This document shows positions 53,116 to 61,276 of a stretch of DNA of 64,000 nt, one piece after another. Within the stretch, counting starts at the first letter, position 1, and each line of letters begins with the position of its first letter. The notes below the pieces were generated by a model. It saw only the letters and a program-made list of their open reading frames with translations. It was not told where the DNA came from and ran no database searches. The DNA is taken from contig NZ_JAFVMH010000004.1 in the NCBI RefSeq assembly GCF_017377735.1, positions 218,416 to 282,415 of the forward strand, given 5' to 3'. The position numbers and the translations under genes are program-made. The DNA comes from Acetobacter garciniae. GTDB taxonomy: Bacteria > Pseudomonadota > Alphaproteobacteria > Acetobacterales > Acetobacteraceae.

Positions 53116-54003
53116 ATGCGTCGCATGAATGCCTCCTCCCTCTGCGCTCCTGCGGTCATCAGGGGCGGTAAGCCCCTTCGTATCGGGGTCCATCCGACCA
53201 ATCTGCACCTGCTCCTCGCCACACGCTGGGAGGGCGCGTTCCACGATCTCGATATCGAATTCGTCCGCTATGCGAATGGGCGCGAGAGTGCTGCCCTTCT
53301 TGCCGCGGGTGAGATCGATCTTTGCGGCACCAGTTCCACAGTGCCGATTTTTGCCGCCTCCACCGGGCTGGATGTCACGTTTCTTGCGGCCTCCGCCCAG
53401 CGCCGGCGGGATGGCGCGCTGGTCGTCTTGTCGGACTCACCCATCCAAAGCATGCAGGACCTGGCGGGCAAGACGGTCGGGCTGGCGCGGGGATCCTTCC
53501 AGACCTACCTGCTGGCCAGGGCTCTTGAAAAATCAGGACTGAACCTGAACGACGTCACCATGTGCGACGTCCTGCCGGCCGAGGGCCTGGCCGCCCTGCA
53601 ACAGGCCCGGATCGATGCGCTGGTCACGCTGGCCCCGTATCAGGACTATGCCCTGACAACGGGCAACATGCGCCTGCTGCACGGCTCGGATGCGCTGATC
53701 CCCAACCGGTCCGTCTTCTGGACCACGCGCGCGAAAAAGATCGGCACCTATACCCTGGCCCGTTTTTTCGAGGGGCTGGAACGTCTGAGCCGTGAAATCC
53801 CGCAGAATGTCGCACAGGCCGCCTATATTCTGGCGGCGGATGACACCAGCCAGGGCCTGCGCCGTGCCTGGCAGCGCGCCATTGTGGCGCGGGACTGGAG
53901 CATCCATCATATCAACACCACGATCCTGCACGAATTACAGGAAGAAGCTGACGTGCTTTTCGCCCATCACGTTCTGGACCAGCAGGTCAATTTACTGGCC
54001 TGA
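53116..54003 (+). CDS. SsuA/NMT1-like binding-fold protein without signal peptide
   Basis: 295 residues. Starts LRIGVHPTNLHLLLATRWEGAFHDLDIEFVRYANGRESAALLAAGEIDLCGTSSTVPIFAAS, matching aliphatic-sulfonate binding proteins, but there is no export signal in the 20 residues before it. MQDLAGKTVGLARGSFQTYLLARAL is the second typical motif. A cytoplasmic location would suggest an enzyme or sensor, like DszB, which has the same fold. No Shine-Dalgarno is visible; a TATAAT overlaps the ATG region. It is flanked by ArsR and a convergent TonB receptor. Confidence 0.78.
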   Translation: MRRMNASSLCAPAVIRGGKPLRIGVHPTNLHLLLATRWEGAFHDLDIEFVRYANGRESAALLAAGEIDLCGTSSTVPIFAASTGLDVTFLAASAQRRRDGALVVLSDSPIQSMQDLAGKTVGLARGSFQTYLLARALEKSGLNLNDVTMCDVLPAEGLAALQQARIDALVTLAPYQDYALTTGNMRLLHGSDALIPNRSVFWTTRAKKIGTYTLARFFEGLERLSREIPQNVAQAAYILAADDTSQGLRRAWQRAIVARDWSIHHINTTILHELQEEADVLFAHHVLDQQVNLLA

Positions 54004-54004
54004 C

Positions 54005-54036
54005 TGCCTGTCGGCTACCGGCCTGACCGACCGGCA
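54005..54036. terminator. Probable bidirectional terminator
   Basis: TGCCTGTCGG and CCGACCGGCA pair with one mismatch, directly after the stop of the SsuA-like gene and before the end of the convergent receptor gene. AAAA follows. Confidence 0.5.
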
Positions 54037-54086
54037 AAAGCAGCGCGCGCCGCCACGCATATCGCCCTACCTGGCCGGCGCCTTGC

Positions 54087-56480
54087 CTAGAAATGATACA
54101 TGCCCTGAATGAAGAAGCTCCGAGGCTGGCCCAGAATGCTCGACGCCAGGCCGTTGACGGGGGTGATCGTCAGCGTGTCGTAATGCGTATTGGCGATATT
54201 CAACACCGACACGTCAAAGGATAGCCGCTTCGCGTCAAGCGGGAACCATGTCAGATGCGTGTTGAGCAGGCTGTAGGCTTTCTGCTGCAAAAGCGGGTCC
54301 GTCGTCTGCGACGAAAGGGTCGGGAAGAAATACTGCCGCGCATAATACTGGAAGTCCGCCCCAACGGTAAGCGCACCGGTTGGCAGGTGAATGTCATAGC
54401 GGGCAAAGCCGTTCAGCGTGATATGCGGAGAACGGGGTAATTGCGCGCCCAGAATCCCATCGGACGAGGAATCCTCGGACGTATAGCGGGTGTACAGCAC
54501 ACCAAGATTGACCCCCAGATGCAGATCGGGAATGGGATCGGCCAGGGCCTGGACCTCCGCCCCCTGAATAAGCGCCTGGCCCGCATTGCGGAAAATCACG
54601 GTCGTGATACCGTTACCGATACTGGTGGGCACATTGACCAGGGCGTTCGCATAATCGTAGCGGAATATATCCGCATTCAGGGTCAACTTGCGGTTCAGCC
54701 AACGGGTTTTTACACCCAGCTCGTAGGAATTGATTGTCTCGGGGTTGATCTGCGTCAGCTGCACAGCCGAAAAGCTTTCACCCGGTACCCTGGCATATCC
54801 CGTAAAGCTGTAATTGCCCGGCATCTTACCCGAAGCAAAGCGGAAATAAGCCATGGCATGCGTGTTCACGGTATACTGCACCGTGAAATCGGCATTCCAG
54901 TTCCGGAATGTATTGTGGCTTCGCTGCGAATAGATATTGGACGCCCCCGCGGGAAGCTGCTGCAGGCTGGCCAGCGGACTTCCCGCACTGCCGCTAAGCG
55001 GTGTCGCGTAATATCCGTTCTGGATATCGATCCCTTCGATAGACCAGCGCAATCCGCTGCTGACCTTGAGCCGGGAGGTAATATTATAACCGGCATTGGC
55101 GAACACCGAGCCGTTTTTCCAGTTCTGGTGATAGGTGTCGTTGGCATAAGGTGGGATGGAAAATGGCTGCGACACACCCGCCGCGTTGACCGGACTCTGG
55201 TAATAGGCCGTGGCGTTGACACTATCGAGATGTTCAAGCATGCCGAACAGGCCGGCCATCCAGGTCAGCCGCTGGTTCTGCCGTGACGCGATCCGCAGTT
55301 CTTCCGTCGCCTGCCAGTAATTGCCCGTGCTGTAGGCGCGCATATACGGCGTATTCCCCACAAGTGGGGCGATATTGGGGTTTGAACCACCCTGGCTGCG
55401 GTCATTGCCTTCAACCGCGGTGATGGAGGTAAGCGTAAAGGCCGGCTGCCGCCATGTCACCTTGGCAAACCCGCCTGTTTCCTGAACGAATTCCTGATCG
55501 GACAAGGTATATACGCGGTCATAAGGCAGTTTCTGTACGGCCGATGGCGTGTTGTATCCCGGGACATAGACAGTGCCCGCATTCCCGAAACCGCTGACAT
55601 TTCTTGTCGTATCGGCCGTATATTGCTGCGGCATGACCGTTCCGTCAAACCGGCGGAAATGGGCGTTGAGCAGAACATCCACGTTACTGCTTGCCTTGAT
55701 CAGAAGCTGCCCGCGCGCTGCCGTATCCAGCCCGGCACCCAGCGTCTTGTTGTCGTAAAGGTTTTTTTGCCAGCCATCGCTGTTATCGGCATAAAAGGAA
55801 ATGCGCCCGGCCAGCTTGTCGGGTATGAGCGTCCCACCCGCGGCAAACTGCTCCTGGGAATGGTTGAAGCTGCCATAGCCGAATTTTACATAATCATCAC
55901 GCGTGAATGACGGGGCCTTGGAGATGAAATTGATGGCGCCGCCATTGGCGTTCTTACCCCACAGCGTGCCCTGCGGCCCGCGCAAGGCTTCCACATGATC
56001 GAGATCGAAAAGCGGAAAACCCTGGTTATAGACGTTGGCGATGTAAACCTCGTCATAATAGATGCCCACAGGGTTGACCGTATTGGCGTTGACACTGTTC
56101 GTGCCGATACCACGCATGAACCAGCGCGGGCGCTCCGGACCTTCCGTCGTGGCAGCAGAGGCATTCGGAATCATCTTGACGATATCGTTTGTTCTTAAAA
56201 GCTGGGCGTCACGCTGCGTCTGATCGCCCGAAATCACATTCAGCGCGATCGGCACACTCTGGGCGTCCTGCCGCCGCCTTTGTGCGACGACGGAGACCTG
56301 CTCCTCCCCCGTGGCAGCGACGGGTGCCGCCGCCTGCTTACGCCGTTCCTTTTGCGGTGTGGCGGGTTTGGGTGGCGTGACGGGGGTGGCGGATGTTGCG
56401 GCGGATGCCGGTTCGATGTGGGATGCAATGACGGTAAAGGCGAGAAAAACAACGCGAGAATGCCCGAAAAACTGTTTCAT
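54087..56480 (-). CDS. TonB-dependent outer-membrane receptor
   Basis: 797 residues: signal peptide (VVFLAFTVIASHIEPASA), Pro/Lys linker, EEQVSVVAQRRRQDAQSVPIAL TonB-box region, plug (WFMRGIGTNSVNANTVNPVGIYYDEVYIANV; ALRGPQGTLWGKNANGGAIN) and barrel ending in FFIQGMYHF. It is placed inside the sulfur module and preceded by two palindromic sites, so its ligand is more likely an organosulfur compound such as a sulfate ester or sulfonate than an iron chelate (inference). The start at MKQFFG has GGAGC upstream; an earlier in-frame start at 56534 lacks one. Confidence 0.87.
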   Translation of the reverse strand: MKQFFGHSRVVFLAFTVIASHIEPASAATSATPVTPPKPATPQKERRKQAAAPVAATGEEQVSVVAQRRRQDAQSVPIALNVISGDQTQRDAQLLRTNDIVKMIPNASAATTEGPERPRWFMRGIGTNSVNANTVNPVGIYYDEVYIANVYNQGFPLFDLDHVEALRGPQGTLWGKNANGGAINFISKAPSFTRDDYVKFGYGSFNHSQEQFAAGGTLIPDKLAGRISFYADNSDGWQKNLYDNKTLGAGLDTAARGQLLIKASSNVDVLLNAHFRRFDGTVMPQQYTADTTRNVSGFGNAGTVYVPGYNTPSAVQKLPYDRVYTLSDQEFVQETGGFAKVTWRQPAFTLTSITAVEGNDRSQGGSNPNIAPLVGNTPYMRAYSTGNYWQATEELRIASRQNQRLTWMAGLFGMLEHLDSVNATAYYQSPVNAAGVSQPFSIPPYANDTYHQNWKNGSVFANAGYNITSRLKVSSGLRWSIEGIDIQNGYYATPLSGSAGSPLASLQQLPAGASNIYSQRSHNTFRNWNADFTVQYTVNTHAMAYFRFASGKMPGNYSFTGYARVPGESFSAVQLTQINPETINSYELGVKTRWLNRKLTLNADIFRYDYANALVNVPTSIGNGITTVIFRNAGQALIQGAEVQALADPIPDLHLGVNLGVLYTRYTSEDSSSDGILGAQLPRSPHITLNGFARYDIHLPTGALTVGADFQYYARQYFFPTLSSQTTDPLLQQKAYSLLNTHLTWFPLDAKRLSFDVSVLNIANTHYDTLTITPVNGLASSILGQPRSFFIQGMYHF

Positions 56481-56516
56481 CAGATGCTCCACGCTTAAAC
56501 ACGATAACGAGTCGCC

Positions 56517-56563
56517 TTTTATATAAAACAACATAATTAGTTAGTATATGTTTTTATATAAAA
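56517..56563. promoter_or_regulatory. Two TTTTATATAAAA palindromes before the receptor
   Basis: Exact 12-bp palindromes at 56517-56528 and 56552-56563, 35 bases apart start to start. A near copy, TTTTATATAACA, is at 62898 before the monooxygenase operon. They are candidate operators of the module's ArsR protein. Confidence 0.5.
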
Positions 56564-56687
56564 TTATTGACCGTGATTTATCGGCTTAAATCGCATGCGC
56601 GCAAGCCTGCATTGCCGTGTGCCCCGTGGGCACGCGACAAACAGCACCTTGAAACAGAAAACGGAAAATTATCGGCTAATGCGTGGT

Positions 56688-57500
56688 TTATTCGTCGTTT
56701 CCGACATTCAGCGCATCCAGTATTCGCCTTTTGGCCGCGAGCAGGGTTGTTTCCTCCCCCGTACGGGGACGCGGCGTGTGGATTTCGAGCACGCTGTGTA
56801 TTCGCCCCGGCCGGGGCTGGAGAATGACCACCCTGTCGCCCAGCAGAAGGGCTTCCTCGATGTCGTGGGTCACCATGATCATGGTGGTGCGGCGCGTCAT
56901 CCACAGGCGTTGCAGTTCCCGTTGCAGGTGCAACCTTGTCAGGGCGTCAACCGCGCCCAGAGGTTCATCCAGCAGCAGGACGGAAGGGGACGTGACCAAG
57001 GCCCTGGCAATGGCGGCGCGTTGCGCCATGCCGCCCGACAACTGGTCGGGATAAGCGTTTTCAAAACCGTCCAGTTTGACAAGCGCGATATGACTTTGAA
57101 CCAGATCGGCCTTGCCTTGCGTGCTCAGTTCCCGGTTGGATCGTAACGCCATTGCGATGTTTTGCCGCACAGTCAACCACGGGAACAGCCGATGATCCTG
57201 GAAAACAAGCCCGCAATCGCGTGTCGGCGCTTCCACCCCCTGCCCGCCGATCTGGACAATGCCGTCAAATGTCTTTTCCAGCCCGGCGATGATCCGCAAA
57301 AGGGTCGATTTACCGCAGCCACTGGCCCCGACGATACTGACAAATTCACCGGCCTTGACATGCAGCGTGATGTCACGCAGGACCGGCATGTCCTTGCCAT
57401 TCATGCTGAATGCCTTGCTGACACCCTCCAGCACGACATCCTTGCCTGACAACGGCGCCACAAAGGGGCTCTGACGCAAATGGAGCACGGACGCGCTCAT
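56688..57500 (-). CDS. ssuB: ABC transporter ATP-binding protein (SsuB/TauB type)
   Basis: 270 residues. Walker A GASGCGKST, Q-loop in VFQDHRLFPWLTV, signature LSGGMAQRAAIARAL, Walker B SVLLLDEPLGAVD, H-loop VTHDIEEALLLGD. It powers import of sulfonates, taurine or similar compounds. The start overlaps the stop of the permease gene by four bases (ATGA), showing translational coupling. It is third in the leftward permease-permease-ATPase operon. Confidence 0.9.
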   Translation of the reverse strand: MSASVLHLRQSPFVAPLSGKDVVLEGVSKAFSMNGKDMPVLRDITLHVKAGEFVSIVGASGCGKSTLLRIIAGLEKTFDGIVQIGGQGVEAPTRDCGLVFQDHRLFPWLTVRQNIAMALRSNRELSTQGKADLVQSHIALVKLDGFENAYPDQLSGGMAQRAAIARALVTSPSVLLLDEPLGAVDALTRLHLQRELQRLWMTRRTTMIMVTHDIEEALLLGDRVVILQPRPGRIHSVLEIHTPRPRTGEETTLLAAKRRILDALNVGNDE

Positions 57501-58321
57501 GATCTGCTTTCTCCTGCGATTGATAGCTGCGCTCCGGGCACGGCATAATGAATAAGCCGGTCGAGCGCCTTGTTCAGGGCAATACCCGTGATGGCAATCA
57601 CGGCGATACCGATCAGCATCAGGTCAGGGCGGAACTGTTCCTGCCCCGCGACGATAAGTTCGCTCAGACCCGCGCCACTTGAGAGAAACAGTTCCGATAC
57701 CACGGTCGCCATCCACGCAAAGGCAAGCCCCTGCCGCAATCCGTTGGCCACAAACGGCAAGGCCGCAGGCAGCAGGAGCAGTTTCAGCCGCACCCAGAAG
57801 GTCAGGCCGAACATATCCGCAACGTCCTGGTATTTTTGCGGAATGACGCGCATACCTTCGTAAGTGCTGAGTGTCACCGGCACGCTTGTCGCCAGCGCCA
57901 CAAGCACCAGCTTTGCTGGCTCCCCAAGCCCCAGCCACAACACCAGCAAGGGAATAAGGCTGAAAATCGGCATATAGCGCCATAGCGATACGACAGGCCC
58001 GAAAAGCCAGCGCATCCAGGATAGACCGCCCAGCGCCAGGCCGGTGGCAACCCCCACCAGCGCTCCGCATGCAAAGCCGATCATCACCCGCCGGATCGAC
58101 GCCAGCAGCGCCCACCAAAAAGCACTTTCCCTGACAAGATGCAGGAATGTTGCAGCCAGGGCCGCAGGGTTGGGAATACCTTCCCCCCCATGGCGATCGG
58201 CAAGCTGCCAGACCAGCAGCACTGACAGCGGCAGCAATAGTCCCGTACCGGTTACAGCACGCCAGGCGCGCGAGACCGTGCTGTCGGCAAGGGCTTTGGC
58301 CTGTGATGAAAGATACACCAT
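57497..58321 (-). CDS. ssuC: ABC transporter permease (SsuC/TauC type)
   Basis: 274 residues, about six helices. The ATPase-coupling EAA-type loop is in TYEGMRVIPQKYQDVADMFGLTFWVRLKLLLLPAALPFVANGLRQGLAFAW. It pairs with the other permease as a heterodimeric channel. The true start is MVYLSS, overlapping the stop of the preceding gene (TAATG); the longer frame runs back into that gene. Confidence 0.88.
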   Translation of the reverse strand: MVYLSSQAKALADSTVSRAWRAVTGTGLLLPLSVLLVWQLADRHGGEGIPNPAALAATFLHLVRESAFWWALLASIRRVMIGFACGALVGVATGLALGGLSWMRWLFGPVVSLWRYMPIFSLIPLLVLWLGLGEPAKLVLVALATSVPVTLSTYEGMRVIPQKYQDVADMFGLTFWVRLKLLLLPAALPFVANGLRQGLAFAWMATVVSELFLSSGAGLSELIVAGQEQFRPDLMLIGIAVIAITGIALNKALDRLIHYAVPGAQLSIAGESRS

Positions 58322-59124
58322 TACCGATGTTTCCAATACATGACACGGGCCGCACTTGTGCGCAGCGCCATGTCCAGCAACAGGCCGGTGGCGGTCGTGA
58401 CAATGGCGCCTGCCATGACAGTGCCGATATCGAACATCTCCCGCGCCTCGTTCATCATCTGCCCCAGCCCTGAAGACGCGCCAAAAAGTTCCGCCGCCAC
58501 GACCAGTCCCCAGCACCTGTTCAAGGCAATACGGCTGCCCGTGAGCAATGCGGGCAGGATAGCGGGCAGGTACAGCAGCCGAAAACGGTCGCGGGCGCCG
58601 AGTTGGAGCAGAAAGGTGACCTCTTCATAACGGCCCGAAACATTTTGCAAACCGTCGATGACGGCCAACGCCAGCGGAAAGAACGTGGCCACCGCCAGCA
58701 TGAATACAATGAATGTCTCGTTGATACCGAACACCATGATCAGGAGCGGACCAAGCACAATGAAGGGAACCTGCCGCAGGCCCGCAAAGCTGGGGGCGAC
58801 CTGACGCCACAAGCGCGGTTGCGTGCCGCACAGAATACCGAACAGGAAGCCTGCAAGACCGCCCACGGCAACCCCCAGAACCACACGCCTGATGGATGCA
58901 AGCCAGTTGCGCGCCAGATCTCCATTGCGTGCGAGATCGGCCAGCGTTGCCCAGACATCGCTCGGCGCGACCAGGACCGGCGGTGGAAAGCGCCCGCTCC
59001 AGCACAGCGCCTGCCAGGCGGCCAGCACTGCGCCGGTCGTCAGCAATGCGGGCAGGACCGCGCGCAGAACGGTCCCGACCCTGGCGATACGTAAGGAATT
59101 CGCATGGTTTTGCATTATGGGCAT
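58321..59124 (-). CDS. ABC transporter permease (SsuC/TauC type)
   Basis: 267 residues, about six helices, coupling loop in IDGLQNVSGRYEEVTFLLQLGARDRFRLLYLPAILPALLTGSRIALNRCW. It is a second, divergent copy of the SsuC fold, first in the permease-permease-ATPase operon. The start may be ATG 59124 or 59115; neither has a strong site. It is divergent from the binding protein at 59288, with an AT-rich shared promoter of about 160 bases. Confidence 0.87.
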   Translation of the reverse strand: MPIMQNHANSLRIARVGTVLRAVLPALLTTGAVLAAWQALCWSGRFPPPVLVAPSDVWATLADLARNGDLARNWLASIRRVVLGVAVGGLAGFLFGILCGTQPRLWRQVAPSFAGLRQVPFIVLGPLLIMVFGINETFIVFMLAVATFFPLALAVIDGLQNVSGRYEEVTFLLQLGARDRFRLLYLPAILPALLTGSRIALNRCWGLVVAAELFGASSGLGQMMNEAREMFDIGTVMAGAIVTTATGLLLDMALRTSAARVMYWKHR

Positions 59125-59287
59125 GGTGGTTCTGATTAATGTGCAGAATATTTTCAGACATTATCATGATTTGACGATTCTACAATGATAAATTAAAAAA
59201 TATAACGTTATAATGTGTTATTATGCCCCGCACGATCACGCGGAATGCCCTTTCCATCGGCACAGGCAAAAGGAGACTGGACGTATC

Positions 59288-60388
59288 ATGCAAAAAAAAC
59301 CAAGCCGCTATCTGGTGTCGCGCCGCGCCTTTATCGGCGCGTCTGGCGCCATACTGACGGGTTTGCCCAAGGCCCGTGCGGGCACACCGGACACGGTACG
59401 TATCGGCATACCCCGTGTTTTTGATGCGACAGGCAACCCGGTCGATGCCTCGGGCACGCTGGGCCCGGTCACGCTCGATCTTCTGAACAAGGCCGTGGCA
59501 GCACAGGGCACGCGCGTGGATTGGCGCTATTTCATCAATGCCGGGCCTGACATCAATCAGGCCTTCGCGGCACGCGAGATCGATCTGGCATTATACGGCG
59601 ACTTTCCCGCCGTGATCGCCCGGGCTGCCGGGCTTGATATCCGTCTGGTGCTTCCCGCAAGCCGTGGCGCGAACGATTCATACCTGGTTGTGCCCACCGC
59701 GTCCCCTTTCAGGACAGTAGAAGATCTGAAGGGCCATAAGCTGGCGCTTAATGTCGGTCGGCCATGGACATTGGCCTTTGCGCGCTTTCTACGGCAGAAA
59801 AACCTCTCCCTGTCGGATTTCCAGGTGCATAACCTGGTGATGTCGGATGGTGACGCGGCTGTTGCCTCCGGCCATGTAGATGGACAGGTCACGCTGAACG
59901 GGCTGACGCTGCAGGCACGTGGCCTGGCCCGCGTGATCTGGTCCACCGCTGAGGAACCCCTTTCATGGAAGTTCGGAACAGGGCTTTTCGGGCAGCAGGA
60001 TTTCCTTCAGCACCATGCGGAACTGACCCAGCAGATTGTCACGGCCCTGGTCAAAGGCGCATATTTTTACGCGCAGCCCGAAAACCGGCAGGCTTATCTG
60101 GACATAGCCGCCGTAACACGCAACCTACCCCCGCAATTGAGGGAACAGGCCTGGGCCAACAAATCCCTTAATGTCGTGCTTTCTCCCTTGTTCGACGATT
60201 ACATCGTCCAGCACTACCGCGATGTTTCGCAATTCGCCTTTGACAGCCATCTGATCCGGCACACGGTCGCCCCGGACGATCTGCTGGACAAGCGCTTCGT
60301 GCACAAGGCGCTGGCCGAGCAATCTGAACAGGTTTTCTGGCCAGTTCTGAACGCCGACGGTCAGGCCGCCACGTCCAAAACCCCCTGA
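59288..60388 (+). CDS. Tat-exported sulfonate-type ABC substrate-binding protein
   Basis: 366 residues. A twin-arginine signal (SRRAFIGASGAILTG) ends near ARAG, and the mature part opens with VRIGIPRVFDATGNP. AFAAREIDLALYGDFPAVIARAAGLDIRLVLPASRG is the SsuA-like ligand cleft, and FRTVEDLKGHKLALNVGRPW the second lobe. It presents substrate to the divergent permease pair. AGGAG lies 12 bases before the ATG. The Tat signal implies folding or cofactor insertion before export, uncommon but known for this family. Confidence 0.87.
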   Translation: MQKKPSRYLVSRRAFIGASGAILTGLPKARAGTPDTVRIGIPRVFDATGNPVDASGTLGPVTLDLLNKAVAAQGTRVDWRYFINAGPDINQAFAAREIDLALYGDFPAVIARAAGLDIRLVLPASRGANDSYLVVPTASPFRTVEDLKGHKLALNVGRPWTLAFARFLRQKNLSLSDFQVHNLVMSDGDAAVASGHVDGQVTLNGLTLQARGLARVIWSTAEEPLSWKFGTGLFGQQDFLQHHAELTQQIVTALVKGAYFYAQPENRQAYLDIAAVTRNLPPQLREQAWANKSLNVVLSPLFDDYIVQHYRDVSQFAFDSHLIRHTVAPDDLLDKRFVHKALAEQSEQVFWPVLNADGQAATSKTP

Positions 60389-60395
60389 AAACGCA

Positions 60396-60421
60396 ATCGC
60401 CCCGCAAAGCTGCGGGGCGAT
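60396..60421. terminator. Terminator of the binding-protein gene
   Basis: ATCGCCCCGCA and TGCGGGGCGAT form a perfect 11-bp stem with a 4-base loop, seven bases after the stop. It may also serve the convergent aldolase-like gene. Confidence 0.8.
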
Positions 60422-60492
60422 ACACGTTCTTGCGCATCCACTGGCTGCATTGCGGCCAGTGGAAACACGCTGGTCGGGTTGAGACCTCGACG

Positions 60493-61227
60493 TTACAGAT
60501 CGGTTGCCGGCAGAAGATGTTCGGCCTTGGCGCGCTCGTACAGTCCGCTTCTTTTCCACTGCTGGCGCAGCACGCCGGGCCCGAACGGGCGGGAACCCCC
60601 GATAGCCTGTGCGCGAATCTGGATATCTGCCCCTTCCTCAAGCAACAGGATCAACTCCGCAAGGTCACGCAGCCCCTTCCAGCCCCAGACCGTTGCCCCA
60701 CCATTGGCCTCGATAATGCCCGGCGTGCCGGGAGCGCGCGCCAGCGTTTCGAGAATGAAGTCATCTTCCCCCTGGCGACGGTCTATATAAACCGGCAGTT
60801 CACGGGCCAGGCGAAAACGCTGCACAGGCACATAATGGAACGGAAAGGAACGATGGGTCTGCGCCCACGCCCCCAGACTGGGGGCATGAACGTGGCTGAT
60901 GCTTGTAATGTCAGGATGTTCGCGCAGGACACTGGCATAGCGTTCCAAACCGCCCGACTTGCCGGCGACCAGCTTGCCCTGTAGATCGAAAACAGACGCA
61001 CTCAGTGCCTGTTCAGGTTCGAACGGACCGGGGTAGCTGACCGCGACCGCCAGGTTTTCACCGGGTACACGCTCGACAAACCCCACGGTCCCCGCGGCAG
61101 TGATGGTCCCGGTCGAACGGAACGCTTCGAACGCCCGTTTGGCTTCCGCCTTGACGGTGTCTACAAATGCCGCGACAGAGGCGTTCAGCGTCGTGGCGGG
61201 TCGGTCTTCAGAAAGCACTGTGCTCAT
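60493..61227 (-). CDS. Class II aldolase/adducin-like protein
   Basis: 244 residues. ITSISHVHAPSLGAWAQTHRSFPFHYVPVQ has the HxH zinc ligands of the class II aldolase fold; GTPGIIEANGGATVWGWKGLRDLAELILLLEE corresponds to the C-terminal part with the third-ligand region, where the usual His of the NHG motif reads NGG. It might be a lyase, a decarboxylase or an altered non-catalytic member. AAGGATAAGAGAC precedes the ATG. It lies 49 bases behind the flavin monooxygenase in one operon. Confidence 0.8.
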   Translation of the reverse strand: MSTVLSEDRPATTLNASVAAFVDTVKAEAKRAFEAFRSTGTITAAGTVGFVERVPGENLAVAVSYPGPFEPEQALSASVFDLQGKLVAGKSGGLERYASVLREHPDITSISHVHAPSLGAWAQTHRSFPFHYVPVQRFRLARELPVYIDRRQGEDDFILETLARAPGTPGIIEANGGATVWGWKGLRDLAELILLLEEGADIQIRAQAIGGSRPFGPGVLRQQWKRSGLYERAKAEHLLPATDL

Positions 61228-61276
61228 GTCTCTTATCCTTGGGTTGAATGGATGCGGTCATACGCAAACCGTCTTT

